Of a stretch of 32,980 bases of DNA, positions 14,249 through 22,315 are shown one piece after another. Both the position numbers and the translations under genes were made by a program. How positions within the stretch are numbered: the stretch's first letter is position 1; each line of letters opens with the position of its first letter. The stretch spans positions 1 to 32,980 of the forward strand of contig NZ_CAMLAC010000018.1 in assembly GCF_946477935.1 (NCBI RefSeq), read 5' to 3'. The notes under the pieces are model-generated. The model ran no database searches. It saw nothing but the letters and a program-made list of their open reading frames with translations, and was not told where the DNA came from. This DNA comes from an uncultured Sphingomonas sp. Lineage in GTDB: Bacteria; Pseudomonadota; Alphaproteobacteria; Sphingomonadales; Sphingomonadaceae.

Positions 14249-16279
14249 TCACAGCCCCACGCTGAGACCCAGCCGCACGTCGCGACCGGCCAGCGGGGCG
14301 TAATCCTTGAGGAAGCTGGCGTGGCGGCGCGCCACCACGTCGAACAGGTTGCTGGCGCTCAGCGTCAGCCGCAGCTTGCGACCGGCCAGCGGCGTCCAGT
14401 CGGCGCTGAGATTGACCAGCGAGAACGCACCCGTCGACCTCTCGAACCCGGTGACGCGCGTCTGGCGTGTGCTGTGCTCGACCTCCGCGCGCAGACCCAG
14501 ACGGTCGCCGCGCCCCTCGATGCCGCCCAGCAGTCGCAGCGGCGGGATGCGCGGGGCCGGGCCGAACCCGTCGATCGTGGCACGGACCGCATCGACCAGT
14601 CCGTCCGCCTTCAGCGTCAGGCCGGGGCGCTCCACGAACCGAGCCTCGCCCTCCACCTCGAACCCGCGATAGGTCGCGCGTCCTTGCGAGAAGCGCAACA
14701 CGGGCAGGTCCTCGATCACCTGCCCGGTCTCGAATTCGTAGATGTAGCCCGCGAAGCGCGTGCGATAGGCGGATGCGTCGAGCCGCCACGCCGGTCCGGA
14801 CAGGCGGGCGATCAGTTCCACCCCGCGCGCGCGCTCGACGCCGAAGCTGCGATCGCCGATCTCATAGGATTGGGTGCCGATGTGTGCGCCATCGGCCAGC
14901 AGTTCCTCCGCGGCGGGCGCGCGCGCGGTGCTCGACAGGTTGATGCCGAGCTTCACGCCCTTCGCCACGGTCGCGAACGCGCCGCCCGCAACCGACGTCG
15001 CGGTGAAATCGCGATTGAACCCGGCGGCCTGCGAGCGGATGCCGGTCCATTCCACCCGCCCGCCGCCTTCGAACCGCACGGGACCGACGGCGACCTCCTG
15101 CAACGTGAAGACGCCGTTCTGCGTCGTGTCGTTGGGCGGCACGAACGCCTCTGCCCCCACCGCGCGGAAGTCGCGGAAGAAGGTCTGTGCGCCGCTTACC
15201 CCCTGCCATCCGCCATGTCGTCGCTGGCGCAGTTCGGCACGCGCCTCCAGCCCCTTGTTGGCGAAAGTGGTGCCGGTGACGGGATCGCCTTCAAAATGGG
15301 TATAATCGGCATAGCCCGCCCGCAGCGACAGGCGTTCGAAAACGCCCGGCAGCGCGACCGACCCACGCAGATCCGCGCGCCACTGGTCCGCCTTGATCCG
15401 TACGGCTTCCTGTTCGGCACCGGGCGTCAGGTCGTAGCGGATCGGCAGGCCGTATCCGGTTTCGTAGCGGGTGATCGCGACGCCCAAGTCGCCGCCGTCG
15501 TCGATGAAGGCGGCGCCGAGATTGGCGGTCCGCGTCCGCGCGCCCGTGTTGGCGAGGCGGCCCGACAGGTCCGCCAGGCCGCGGATGGCCGGATCGGTGC
15601 TGGCGCGGGCCTGATCGCGCAGGCCTGCGGACAGGACGGGACCGCCGACGCGCAGGTCGCCGGTATCGGTCAGGCTGCCGCCGCCCGCCAAGACGAAGCG
15701 GTCCGACAAGCGCACGCCGATGTTCGCGCCCGCCGACCGCTCGTCGGCGGCGGACCCGAGCGATCCGCGCGCCTGGATGGCGACCGGCGTGTCGGAAACC
15801 GTCGTCGGAATACGCCGGTCCAGCACGTTGACGACACCGCCGATCGCCGACGATCCGAAGCGGAGCGACGCAGGGCCGCGCAGCACCTCGATCCGGCCCG
15901 CCAGCAACGGATCGATCGCGACGGCATGGTCGGCCGAGGTATTCGATACGTCAAACGCGCCGATGCCGTCGGTCAGCACGCGCACCCGTTCGCCCGCCAG
16001 CCCGCGCAGGATCGGGCGCGAGGCGTTGGGGCCGAAGCTGGTCGCCGACACGCCGGGCAGCCGTGCCAGCGCCTCGCCGATCTGCGGACGCAGCGACCGG
16101 TCGAGCGCCTCCCCGGCCAGCACCGACACCGGCGATGCGCCGTCGCGCGGATCGCGCTGGAACGTGCCCGTGACGACGATGTCCCCGCCTTCCGGGGGAT
16201 CGGCAGGATCGTCGGCGGCGACCGCGGTGGCGGGAAGCGCCAGGAGGATGCCGCCGGCCAGCAGCAGGCACGGCGTCAT
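14249..16279 (-). CDS. TonB-dependent outer-membrane receptor, candidate zinc/zincophore receptor (ZnuD-like)
   Basis: The 676-residue product has a signal peptide (MTPCLLLAGG..ATAVAA), a TonB-box region (GDIVVTGTF), and a plug domain (ALARLPGVSATSFGPNASRPILRGLAGERVRVLTDG, RIEVLRGPASLRFGSSAIGGVVNVLD). A 22-strand-type barrel follows, ending in RDVRLGLSVGL with the usual terminal hydrophobic residue. ATG 16279 overlaps the stop of the peptidase gene (ATGA); the in-frame extension to 16594 is antisense-like Arg-rich sequence and not real. Context with COG0523 GTPases and Zur suggests zinc or a zinc chelate as cargo. The plug style and length also fit ZnuD, but the His-rich loops typical of some ZnuD proteins were not seen. 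Confidence 0.85.
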   Translation of the reverse strand: MTPCLLLAGGILLALPATAVAADDPADPPEGGDIVVTGTFQRDPRDGASPVSVLAGEALDRSLRPQIGEALARLPGVSATSFGPNASRPILRGLAGERVRVLTDGIGAFDVSNTSADHAVAIDPLLAGRIEVLRGPASLRFGSSAIGGVVNVLDRRIPTTVSDTPVAIQARGSLGSAADERSAGANIGVRLSDRFVLAGGGSLTDTGDLRVGGPVLSAGLRDQARASTDPAIRGLADLSGRLANTGARTRTANLGAAFIDDGGDLGVAITRYETGYGLPIRYDLTPGAEQEAVRIKADQWRADLRGSVALPGVFERLSLRAGYADYTHFEGDPVTGTTFANKGLEARAELRQRRHGGWQGVSGAQTFFRDFRAVGAEAFVPPNDTTQNGVFTLQEVAVGPVRFEGGGRVEWTGIRSQAAGFNRDFTATSVAGGAFATVAKGVKLGINLSSTARAPAAEELLADGAHIGTQSYEIGDRSFGVERARGVELIARLSGPAWRLDASAYRTRFAGYIYEFETGQVIEDLPVLRFSQGRATYRGFEVEGEARFVERPGLTLKADGLVDAVRATIDGFGPAPRIPPLRLLGGIEGRGDRLGLRAEVEHSTRQTRVTGFERSTGAFSLVNLSADWTPLAGRKLRLTLSASNLFDVVARRHASFLKDYAPLAGRDVRLGLSVGL

Positions 16280-18363
16280 GCCAGCCCCCGGTTGCGCAGC
16301 AGCGCCGTTGCATCGGGCATCCGCCCGCGAAAGGCGAGGTAGCTCTCCGCCGGGTCGCGGCTGTTGCCGCGCGACAGGATCTCGCGGCGCAGCTTCGTCG
16401 CGAGCGCCGGGTCGAACACGTCTCCGCTCTCCTCGAACGCGGCGAAGCCGTCGGCGTCCAGCACCTCGGCCCAGGTATAGGCGTAGTAGCCCGCCGAATA
16501 GCCGCCGTCGAAGATGTGGCTGAAGTGCGACAGCCGGTGCCGCATCCCCACCGCATGCGGGACGCCGAGGTCGGCGAGCTGCGCCGCCTCCCATGCCTGC
16601 GCGTCGAAGCCGGGCGGCAAGGCATCCAGCGAATGGAGGCGCATGTCGAGGATCGCCGACGACAGCTGTTGGACCGTGAGATAGCCCTGGTTGAACGTCC
16701 GCGCTTCCAGCAGCGAAGCCAACATCGGCTCCGGGATCGCCTCGCCCGCCGCGTTGCGGGCGTGGGCGCGCAGGATCGCGGGCTGGCTGATCCAGTGTTC
16801 GTGGATCTGCGACGGCAGTTCGACAAAATCGCGCGATACCGCCGTGCCCGACAGGCTGGGATAGCGCACCTTGCTGAACAGCCCGTGCAAGCCGTGGCCG
16901 AACTCGTGGAACAGCGTCTCGGCATCGTCGAGGCTGACGAGCGCGCGTTCACCAGCGGCTGGCGGCGTGAAGTTGCAATTGTTGACCACGATCGCGCTTT
17001 GGCCGAGCAGATCGCTCTGGTCGCGCAGCGACCCCATCCAGGCGCCAGGCCGCTTGGTCGGGCGCGCGAACCAGTCGGCATAGAACAGGCCGATCGGCGT
17101 GCCGTCCGCCTCCTGCACCTCCCACACCTTCACGCCTTCGGCATAGCCGGGCACGTCGGGACGGGGCACGAAGCCAATGCCGTAGAGTCGCTTCACCGTG
17201 TCCATCAGCGCGGCGACCATGCCGTCGAGCGGGAAATATTGCTTCACCGCCGCTTCGTCGAGGCGGAAGCGCCGCTGTCGCTCCCGCTCCGCATAGAAGC
17301 GCCAGTCCCACGGCTCGATCCGGTCGATGCCGTCGGCGCCGGCGATTGCAAGCAGCGCCCGTTCCTCTTCCTGCGCGCGGGAAAGCGCGGGTCGGTAGAC
17401 CTGCATCAAGAGGTCGGTGGCGGCCTGCGGCGTCTTCGCCATCGAATCCTGCAACGCGAAGTCGGCATGGCTGCGAGCATCCATCAGCTTCGCCCGCTCG
17501 ATGCGCAGCTCGACCAGCCGGCGAATAATCGCGGCGGTGTTGTTGGCGTTGGCGTTCGCTCCGCGGCGATCGAAGGCGGTGAAGACCTTCGCGCGGGCAC
17601 TGCGATCCGTCGCCGCGGTCAGGAACGGCTCGACCGCCGAGCGGGTGGCGGGGATCAGATAGCCGGACTTACCGGCGTTGCGCGCGGCGGTCGCGGCGGC
17701 TCCCTTCTGGTCGGCGGGCAGACCGGCGACTTCCGCCTCGGTCAGCACCACGTCGCTGACCTTCTGGTCGGCGAGCAGCTTCTGCCCGAACTGCACGCCG
17801 AGCGCCGCCATTTCCTCGTTGATCGCAGCGACACGCGCGCGGGCCGCAGGCGCGAGCGCGGCGCCCGCCCGGACGAAGCGTTTGTGCGTTTCGTCCAGCA
17901 GCCGGGTCTGTTCGGGACCGAGTCCCAGCGTCGCGCGACTGCGATACAGTTGGTCGACGCGGGCGAACATCGCAGGGTCGAGCGACGTCTCATTCGAGAA
18001 GCGCGTGAGGTCGGGGACCACCGCTTCCTCGATTGCCTGGACCTCCGGCGTCGCGTCGGCACCCGCGACGGTGAAGAAGGCGGCCGACACCCGCGCCAGT
18101 TGCTGCCCCGATCGCTCCATCGCCTCGATCGTGTTGAAAAAGGTGGGCGCGGATCGCGCGGTGGTCAGTGCCCGGTGATCGGCCCGAGCCGTCGCGAGCG
18201 CCGCGGCGAAGGCGGGGCGGTAATGGGCCGGGCGGATCGCGTCATAGGGCGGCACCCCACCCGGCCATTCGCGCAGCAGCGGATTGGCGGGAAGCGCGGC
18301 GCGAAGCGGCGTGGCAAGCAATGGCATGGCGACGGCAGATAGCAGCAGGGTGCGGCGGTTCAT
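16276..18363 (-). CDS. Exported M3-family zinc metallopeptidase (peptidyl-dipeptidase Dcp-like)
   Basis: The 695-residue protein has a signal peptide (MNRRTLLLSAVAMPLLATPLRA) and the M3 fold. The zinc site is HEFGH at 486-490 within ETLFHEFGHGLHGLFS, and downstream regions include VSRDFVELPSQIHEHW and the C-terminal YAYTWAEVLDADGFAAFEESGD. It matches periplasmic dipeptidyl carboxypeptidase in length. I start it at ATG 18363; the upstream in-frame run to 18714 overlaps DUF1826 and is Arg-rich noise. It overlaps the TonB receptor start by 4 nt, so the two are one unit. It presumably trims peptides in the periplasm. A zinc enzyme inside a low-zinc operon is odd (see findings). Confidence 0.9.
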   Translation of the reverse strand: MNRRTLLLSAVAMPLLATPLRAALPANPLLREWPGGVPPYDAIRPAHYRPAFAAALATARADHRALTTARSAPTFFNTIEAMERSGQQLARVSAAFFTVAGADATPEVQAIEEAVVPDLTRFSNETSLDPAMFARVDQLYRSRATLGLGPEQTRLLDETHKRFVRAGAALAPAARARVAAINEEMAALGVQFGQKLLADQKVSDVVLTEAEVAGLPADQKGAAATAARNAGKSGYLIPATRSAVEPFLTAATDRSARAKVFTAFDRRGANANANNTAAIIRRLVELRIERAKLMDARSHADFALQDSMAKTPQAATDLLMQVYRPALSRAQEEERALLAIAGADGIDRIEPWDWRFYAERERQRRFRLDEAAVKQYFPLDGMVAALMDTVKRLYGIGFVPRPDVPGYAEGVKVWEVQEADGTPIGLFYADWFARPTKRPGAWMGSLRDQSDLLGQSAIVVNNCNFTPPAAGERALVSLDDAETLFHEFGHGLHGLFSKVRYPSLSGTAVSRDFVELPSQIHEHWISQPAILRAHARNAAGEAIPEPMLASLLEARTFNQGYLTVQQLSSAILDMRLHSLDALPPGFDAQAWEAAQLADLGVPHAVGMRHRLSHFSHIFDGGYSAGYYAYTWAEVLDADGFAAFEESGDVFDPALATKLRREILSRGNSRDPAESYLAFRGRMPDATALLRNRGLA

Positions 18364-18475
18364 AAAGGTCCTTGTGCAATGATGGTCGAGGCCGGGCGGC
18401 GCAGCGCCGTAGCCGTCACTGCCTGCCCGTTCGCGGTAACGGGATCGTCGATGAAGCTGTTCGCGACGTCTCTTC

Positions 18476-19066
18476 CTACAGGCTGTCGCAACTGCGGATT
18501 GGGTCGATTGCGAGCACGAGGCGCCGTTCACCCGTGGCGACGATCGGCGGCGACCGGTGCAGCACGGTCGGCGGATCGAGCAGCATCCGGCCCTTGAAGA
18601 CCCCCACCGCGCCCGTCGGCACCTCACAGATCGCATCGGACGCAGCAGCGCGGCACCATTGCGTGCCCGGACCGGCATAGGTGCACAGCAGCCGCAGCGT
18701 GACGTAATCGGCATGGAAGCGGCGGCAAGCGTCAGTTTCCACCACCTCCACCCTGAGGCTCAGCCGATCATCGCCAGTCAGCGCGGCATGGCGCCGGATC
18801 AGCAAGCCGATATCCTCGGCGAGTGGCACGACAACGGCCCCAGGATAGCCGGCATCCCGCAACGTCGAGTCGAGCGGGGCATCGGCGTCGATGTCGACGG
18901 ATACGTCGTCGATCGTATCGAGGTCGAGTGCCGCGAGCCGGAGCCGCAAGTCGTCGGGCAAGGATCGCCACCAGATCGCCAGCGCGACCTTCGGGCGGGC
19001 GATAGCTTCGAGCGAGGCAGGGGCGCGGCCGAACGCGACGACGTCCTCCAGCATGGCCACCGTCAT
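18476..19066 (-). CDS. DUF1826 family protein linked to COG0523 GTPase
   Basis: The 196-residue protein starts at ATG 19066, overlapping the GTPase stop (ATGA). Features include [18 protein letters not shown], a central [21 protein letters not shown] motif with His/Asp/Tyr, and a C-terminal half resembling a double-stranded beta-helix ([27 protein letters not shown]). The HAD..RL..Y..PGTQW motif is the DUF1826 signature. The family often sits beside ZigA-type GTPases in zinc-regulated clusters (established association); its molecular function is unknown. A HxD plus distal Arg arrangement hints at a cupin-like metal or 2-oxoglutarate-type site, which is inference only. A 112-bp gap separates it from the peptidase gene. 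Confidence 0.85.
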   Translation of the reverse strand: MTVAMLEDVVAFGRAPASLEAIARPKVALAIWWRSLPDDLRLRLAALDLDTIDDVSVDIDADAPLDSTLRDAGYPGAVVVPLAEDIGLLIRRHAALTGDDRLSLRVEVVETDACRRFHADYVTLRLLCTYAGPGTQWCRAAASDAICEVPTGAVGVFKGRMLLDPPTVLHRSPPIVATGERRLVLAIDPIRSCDSL

Positions 19067-20307
19067 TCGGCCGCCTCCAGCTGACGCTCGCCCCAGGCCG
19101 GGAACGGATCGCGCAAGCCCGTCCAGAGCGTCGGCGTGAAGGCGGCGGCGGGCACGAGGCACGCATCGAGCCGCCGCCGGATGCGGCCCTCGTCCATGCC
19201 GATGCCGATGAATACCAGTTCCTGTCGCCGATCGCCCCAGACCGGATCCCAGTGTTTCGCGACGAACGTCTCGAACCGACCGTCGTCGGGCCACTGGTTC
19301 TTCGGAATCGATGCCCACCAGCGGCCCATGCGTGCGGCTTCCGTCTGGCTGCCCGCCACCGCCAGTTCGCCGACCCAGCCCGGCCGCGTCGCTAGCCAGA
19401 AATGCCCCTTGGCACGCACCACATGGTCGAGGCCACCGTCGATCAGGAAGGCATGGAACCGCGCTGGATCGAACGGCGCGCGAGCGCGGTAGACGAAGCT
19501 CTCTATCCCATATTCCTCCGTCTCAGGCTGATGGTGCGCGTAGCCGTATAGCTCCTTGGCCCAGAGCGGGTGACGCGACGCCTTCTCCTCGTCGAACAGG
19601 CCAGTCGCAAGGACGAGATCGAGATCGACGTTGCCGTGATCGGCAGTCACGATCACCGCATCGGCATTCAGGCTGGCGACGAGCTTCTTGACCGTGGCCA
19701 GTTGCTCCGCGGACACCGACGAGGCCTTGTTGACGACGATCACGTCGGCGAACTCGATCTGCTCGACCAGCAGGCCGACCAGACTGCGCGTGTCGTCCTC
19801 GCCCAGCGTCTCGCCGCGATCGGCCAGGAAATCCTGGCTGGAATAGTCGGCGAGCAGGTTCAGCGCGTCGACCACCGTCACCATCGTGTCGAGCCGCGCG
19901 ACATCGCCTAGCGACACGCCCGCTTCATCGCGGAACGAGAAGGTCGTGGCGACGGGCAGCGGCTCGGAAATGCCGGTGCTCTCGATCACCAGATAGTCGA
20001 ACCGCCCCGCTTCAGCCAACGCGCGCACCTCCGCCAGCAGGTCATCCCTCAGCGTGCAGCAGATGCAGCCATTGGTCATCTCGACCAGCGCCTCCTCGCT
20101 CCGCGACAGCGCCGCCTCTCCGCCCCTGACGAGGTCGGCGTCGATGTTCACCTCCGACATGTCGTTGACGATCACCGCCACCCGCCGTCCCTCGCGGTTG
20201 GAAAGTATGTGGTTGAGCAAGGTCGTCTTGCCCGCACCGAGAAAACCGGACAGCACCGTAACGGGAAGGCGGCGGTCGGAGTGGGGAAGGCTTGCCATGA
20301 CGTTCAT
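19063..20307 (-). CDS. COG0523/CobW-type GTPase, ZigA-like zinc chaperone
   Basis: This 414-residue G3E GTPase has Walker [10 protein letters not shown] (21-29), [10 protein letters not shown] (48-56), the metal-binding CxCC motif GCICC (Cys81, 83, 84), ESTGISEP and NKAS, and a CobW C-terminal domain ([48 protein letters not shown]). MSEVNID and the long C-terminus fit the ZigA/YciC branch, which deliver zinc to client proteins under starvation. It is first in the left arm, 46 nt from the divergent MerC gene with a Zur-like box between. Start may be 20307 or the second Met (20298). Confidence 0.93.
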   Translation of the reverse strand: MNVMASLPHSDRRLPVTVLSGFLGAGKTTLLNHILSNREGRRVAVIVNDMSEVNIDADLVRGGEAALSRSEEALVEMTNGCICCTLRDDLLAEVRALAEAGRFDYLVIESTGISEPLPVATTFSFRDEAGVSLGDVARLDTMVTVVDALNLLADYSSQDFLADRGETLGEDDTRSLVGLLVEQIEFADVIVVNKASSVSAEQLATVKKLVASLNADAVIVTADHGNVDLDLVLATGLFDEEKASRHPLWAKELYGYAHHQPETEEYGIESFVYRARAPFDPARFHAFLIDGGLDHVVRAKGHFWLATRPGWVGELAVAGSQTEAARMGRWWASIPKNQWPDDGRFETFVAKHWDPVWGDRRQELVFIGIGMDEGRIRRRLDACLVPAAAFTPTLWTGLRDPFPAWGERQLEAAE

Positions 20308-20314
20308 CCCATGA

Positions 20315-20332
20315 GGTACGTTACAACATCAC
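20315..20332. promoter_or_regulatory. Candidate Zur operator between the two divergent arms
   Basis: The 18-bp imperfect palindrome GGTACGTTACAACATCAC (5 of 8 half-site positions symmetric) has the central GTT-AY-AAC core seen in Fur/Zur boxes (consensus roughly GxxATGTTATAACATxxC). It lies in the 45-bp gap between the GTPase ATG (20307) and the MerC start (20353), so one site could repress both operons. A zur gene is in the right arm, consistent with autoregulation. Confidence 0.55.
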
Positions 20333-20352
20333 ATAGATGGAAAACCGGACCG

Positions 20353-20787
20353 ATGTCCAGCGAACTTCAAATGACAAGCGATCGTCGGCAGCGCTGGCTC
20401 GATGGCTTCGCGGTGACGGCATCGGTGCTGTGCCTGATCCACTGCCTGGTGCTGCCCGCCATACTGGTGGCGCTGCCGGTGCTGGCGACGATGCTGGCGG
20501 TGCCGGAGACCTTCCACGCGATCGCCTTTGCGCTGGCGCTGCCGACCAGCGTGCTGGCGATCGCGTCCGGCTATCGGCGCCATCGCCGACGGTGGCCGTT
20601 CATCCTGGCCGGGGCCGGCCTGACGTTGCTCGGCATCGGCGCGTTCGCGATCGATACGGAGACGGCGGAACGTGCGGTCAGCACCACGGGTGCCGTCCTG
20701 CTCGCGGTGGCCCATGTCGGCAACTGGCGCGCCTTGTCGCATCGAACTGGCACCCGACCGGCCTGCCCGACCGAGGACGAGGCATGA
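20353..20787 (+). CDS. MerC-domain inner-membrane protein
   Basis: The 144-residue protein has four membrane segments (about residues 19-45, 51-68, 77-93 and 103-118) and the MerC signature SVLCLIHCLVLPAI with paired Cys (CLIHC) in the first helix. MerC family members move or bind soft divalent metals; MerC-like proteins next to COG0523 and Zur genes are thought to belong to the zinc regulon. Start at ATG 20353; an alternative is Met7 at 20371. It begins the right arm, 20 nt after the Zur-like box, and its stop overlaps the next GTPase (ATGA). Confidence 0.85.
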   Translation: MSSELQMTSDRRQRWLDGFAVTASVLCLIHCLVLPAILVALPVLATMLAVPETFHAIAFALALPTSVLAIASGYRRHRRRWPFILAGAGLTLLGIGAFAIDTETAERAVSTTGAVLLAVAHVGNWRALSHRTGTRPACPTEDEA

Positions 20788-21890
20788 GCAGCGTGCTGGC
20801 TGGTGCGGGCGCGCGCATACCCGTGTCGGTGCTGACCGGCTTTCTCGGCAGCGGCAAGACGACCGTCCTCAACCATCTTGTCCGCTCGCCCGACATGGCG
20901 CGTGCGCTCGTCGTCATCAACGAGTTTGGCACGGTGGGGCTAGATCATGAGCTGATCGCACGCTCGAACGAGGATCTGGTGGTCGAGATGATTGGCGGAT
21001 GCCTGTGCTGCACGATCCGCGGCGACCTGTCGCGGACGCTGCGCGACGCCCCGTGGCGCTTCGCGCGCGAGGGGCAATGCTGGTTCGATCGGGTGGTGAT
21101 CGAGACCACCGGGCTGGCCGATCCCGCGCCGATCCTCCACACGCTGATGACCGATCCGCAGCTGGAGCCCCTCTACCGGCTGGATGCCGTCATCGCGACG
21201 GTGGACGCGGCGGCGGGCATGGCGACGCTCGATGCACAACCCGAGGCGGTGAAGCAGGCGGCCGTCGCCGACCGGCTGCTGCTGACCAAGACCGATCTCG
21301 CCGACCCCGCCGGGCAGAACGCGATCCGCGACAGGCTCGCCGCGCTCAATCCCGCCGCGCCCGTCATCGCGGTGACGGACGGGGCGGTCGATCCCGCGTT
21401 GCTGTTCGAGGTCGGGCTGTGGGATCCCGCCAGCAAGAGCGACGACGTTCGCCGCTGGCTGGCGGACGAGGCCTATGACGCCGGTCATCACCACCATGGC
21501 CATCATCACCATCATGACGCGAACCGGCACGACGACGGCATCCGCGCGACCTGCCTGACGTTCGACACGCCGCTGGAGCCGCTCGCCTTCGATCGCTGGC
21601 TTGGGCTGCTCACGATGTTCAAGGGCGCCGACCTGCTGCGCGTGAAGGGGATCGTGAACCTCGCCGGGCACGATGCGCCCGTGGTCGTGCACGGCGTGCA
21701 GCACGTCTTCCATCCGCCGATCGAGCTGGAGCGATGGCCATCTGACGACCGGCGCACGCGGATGGTGTTCATCACCCGCGACATCGATCCCGAGGAACTG
21801 CGCGGCACGCTGGCGCTGATGACGATGGGACTGAGCGGCGTCGGCCTTCAGGGCCTGATCGAGAGCGTGGCACAGGGGATGCCGGCATGA
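20784..21890 (+). CDS. COG0523/CobW-type GTPase with His-rich metal loop
   Basis: This 368-residue G3E GTPase has Walker A GFLGSGKTT (19-27), INEFGTVGLDHEL, GCLCC (73, 75, 76), ETTGLADP and TKTDLAD. A His-rich insert (His235 to about 253; 11 His in runs, HHHHG type) separates it from the CobW C-terminal domain (LTFDTPLEPLAFDRWLGLL, VKGIVNLAGHDAPVVVHGVQH). INEFG places it in the YjiA/CobW branch, distinct from the MSEVNID type at 19063. The His loop probably binds or stores zinc. ATG 20784 overlaps the MerC stop, and its own stop overlaps zur, so the four genes are translationally coupled. Confidence 0.93.
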   Translation: MSSVLAGAGARIPVSVLTGFLGSGKTTVLNHLVRSPDMARALVVINEFGTVGLDHELIARSNEDLVVEMIGGCLCCTIRGDLSRTLRDAPWRFAREGQCWFDRVVIETTGLADPAPILHTLMTDPQLEPLYRLDAVIATVDAAAGMATLDAQPEAVKQAAVADRLLLTKTDLADPAGQNAIRDRLAALNPAAPVIAVTDGAVDPALLFEVGLWDPASKSDDVRRWLADEAYDAGHHHHGHHHHHDANRHDDGIRATCLTFDTPLEPLAFDRWLGLLTMFKGADLLRVKGIVNLAGHDAPVVVHGVQHVFHPPIELERWPSDDRRTRMVFITRDIDPEELRGTLALMTMGLSGVGLQGLIESVAQGMPA

Positions 21891-22315
21891 TCCGCGCCGC
21901 CGTTCCCGCCCGGCGTAGCTGCGGGGAGATCGATGAACTGGTCCATGGCATCCTTGCTGCCGGAGGCAGGCCGCTCAGCGCCTATGACATCGCCGCACAG
22001 GCCAGCGAAAGGACCGCGCGCGTCGTTCCTGCACAGGTCTATCGCACGCTCGCACGGTTGATGCGGCAGCGCCGGGCGTTACGGATCGAGATGCTGGGTG
22101 CCTATGTTCCATGCCCGGCGTCAGCCGACCTGTGTCTCGTCTGCCTAGAATGCCACGGCGTGCAACTGATCGCGGATGAAGCGGTCCGATCGATCCGCGA
22201 CCATGCGGCTGGACGACGGTTTCGCCTGACCGCCGCACCGGTGGAGGCCGGCGGCCTGTGCGACGCCTGCGCGCGCGTCAGGGACACGAACGATACCGGC
22301 AGGACCACGCGATGA
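21887..22315 (+). CDS. zur: Fur-family zinc uptake regulator Zur
   Basis: The 142-residue Fur fold has a winged-helix N-terminus (GGRPLSAYDIAAQASERTARVVPAQVYRTLARLM, recognition helix at about 48-59) and a dimerisation domain with the structural zinc pairs C86xxC89 and C125xxC128. Cys83 and His90 near the first pair may contribute to the sensing site. The SADLCLVC stretch replaces the more usual HHH-type segment, supporting Zur over Fur. It overlaps the His-rich GTPase and the PhoX gene by 4 nt each, so the regulator is embedded in its own presumed regulon. Under zinc repletion it would bind boxes such as 20315-20332. Confidence 0.88.
   Translation: MIRAAVPARRSCGEIDELVHGILAAGGRPLSAYDIAAQASERTARVVPAQVYRTLARLMRQRRALRIEMLGAYVPCPASADLCLVCLECHGVQLIADEAVRSIRDHAAGRRFRLTAAPVEAGGLCDACARVRDTNDTGRTTR

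Noticed and set aside
14156..18342. Long plus-strand frames opposite the TonB receptor and peptidase
   Set aside because: Typical GC-rich antisense shadows, Arg/Ala/Gly-rich; the minus-strand genes show full domain motifs.
18427..18444. Hairpin CCCGTT/AACGGG between DUF1826 and the peptidase as a terminator
   Set aside because: The 6-bp stem has no T-run on either strand, and the genes around it are probably one operon.
18364..18475. Small frame between DUF1826 and the M3 peptidase ending with a stop that overlaps the peptidase ATG
   Set aside because: No plausible start codon with an SD and no recognisable sequence; the overlap is probably chance.
21486..21542. His-codon run as a simple-sequence repeat or artefact
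   Set aside because: It stays in frame inside a COG0523 GTPase at the place where family members carry a His-rich metal loop.
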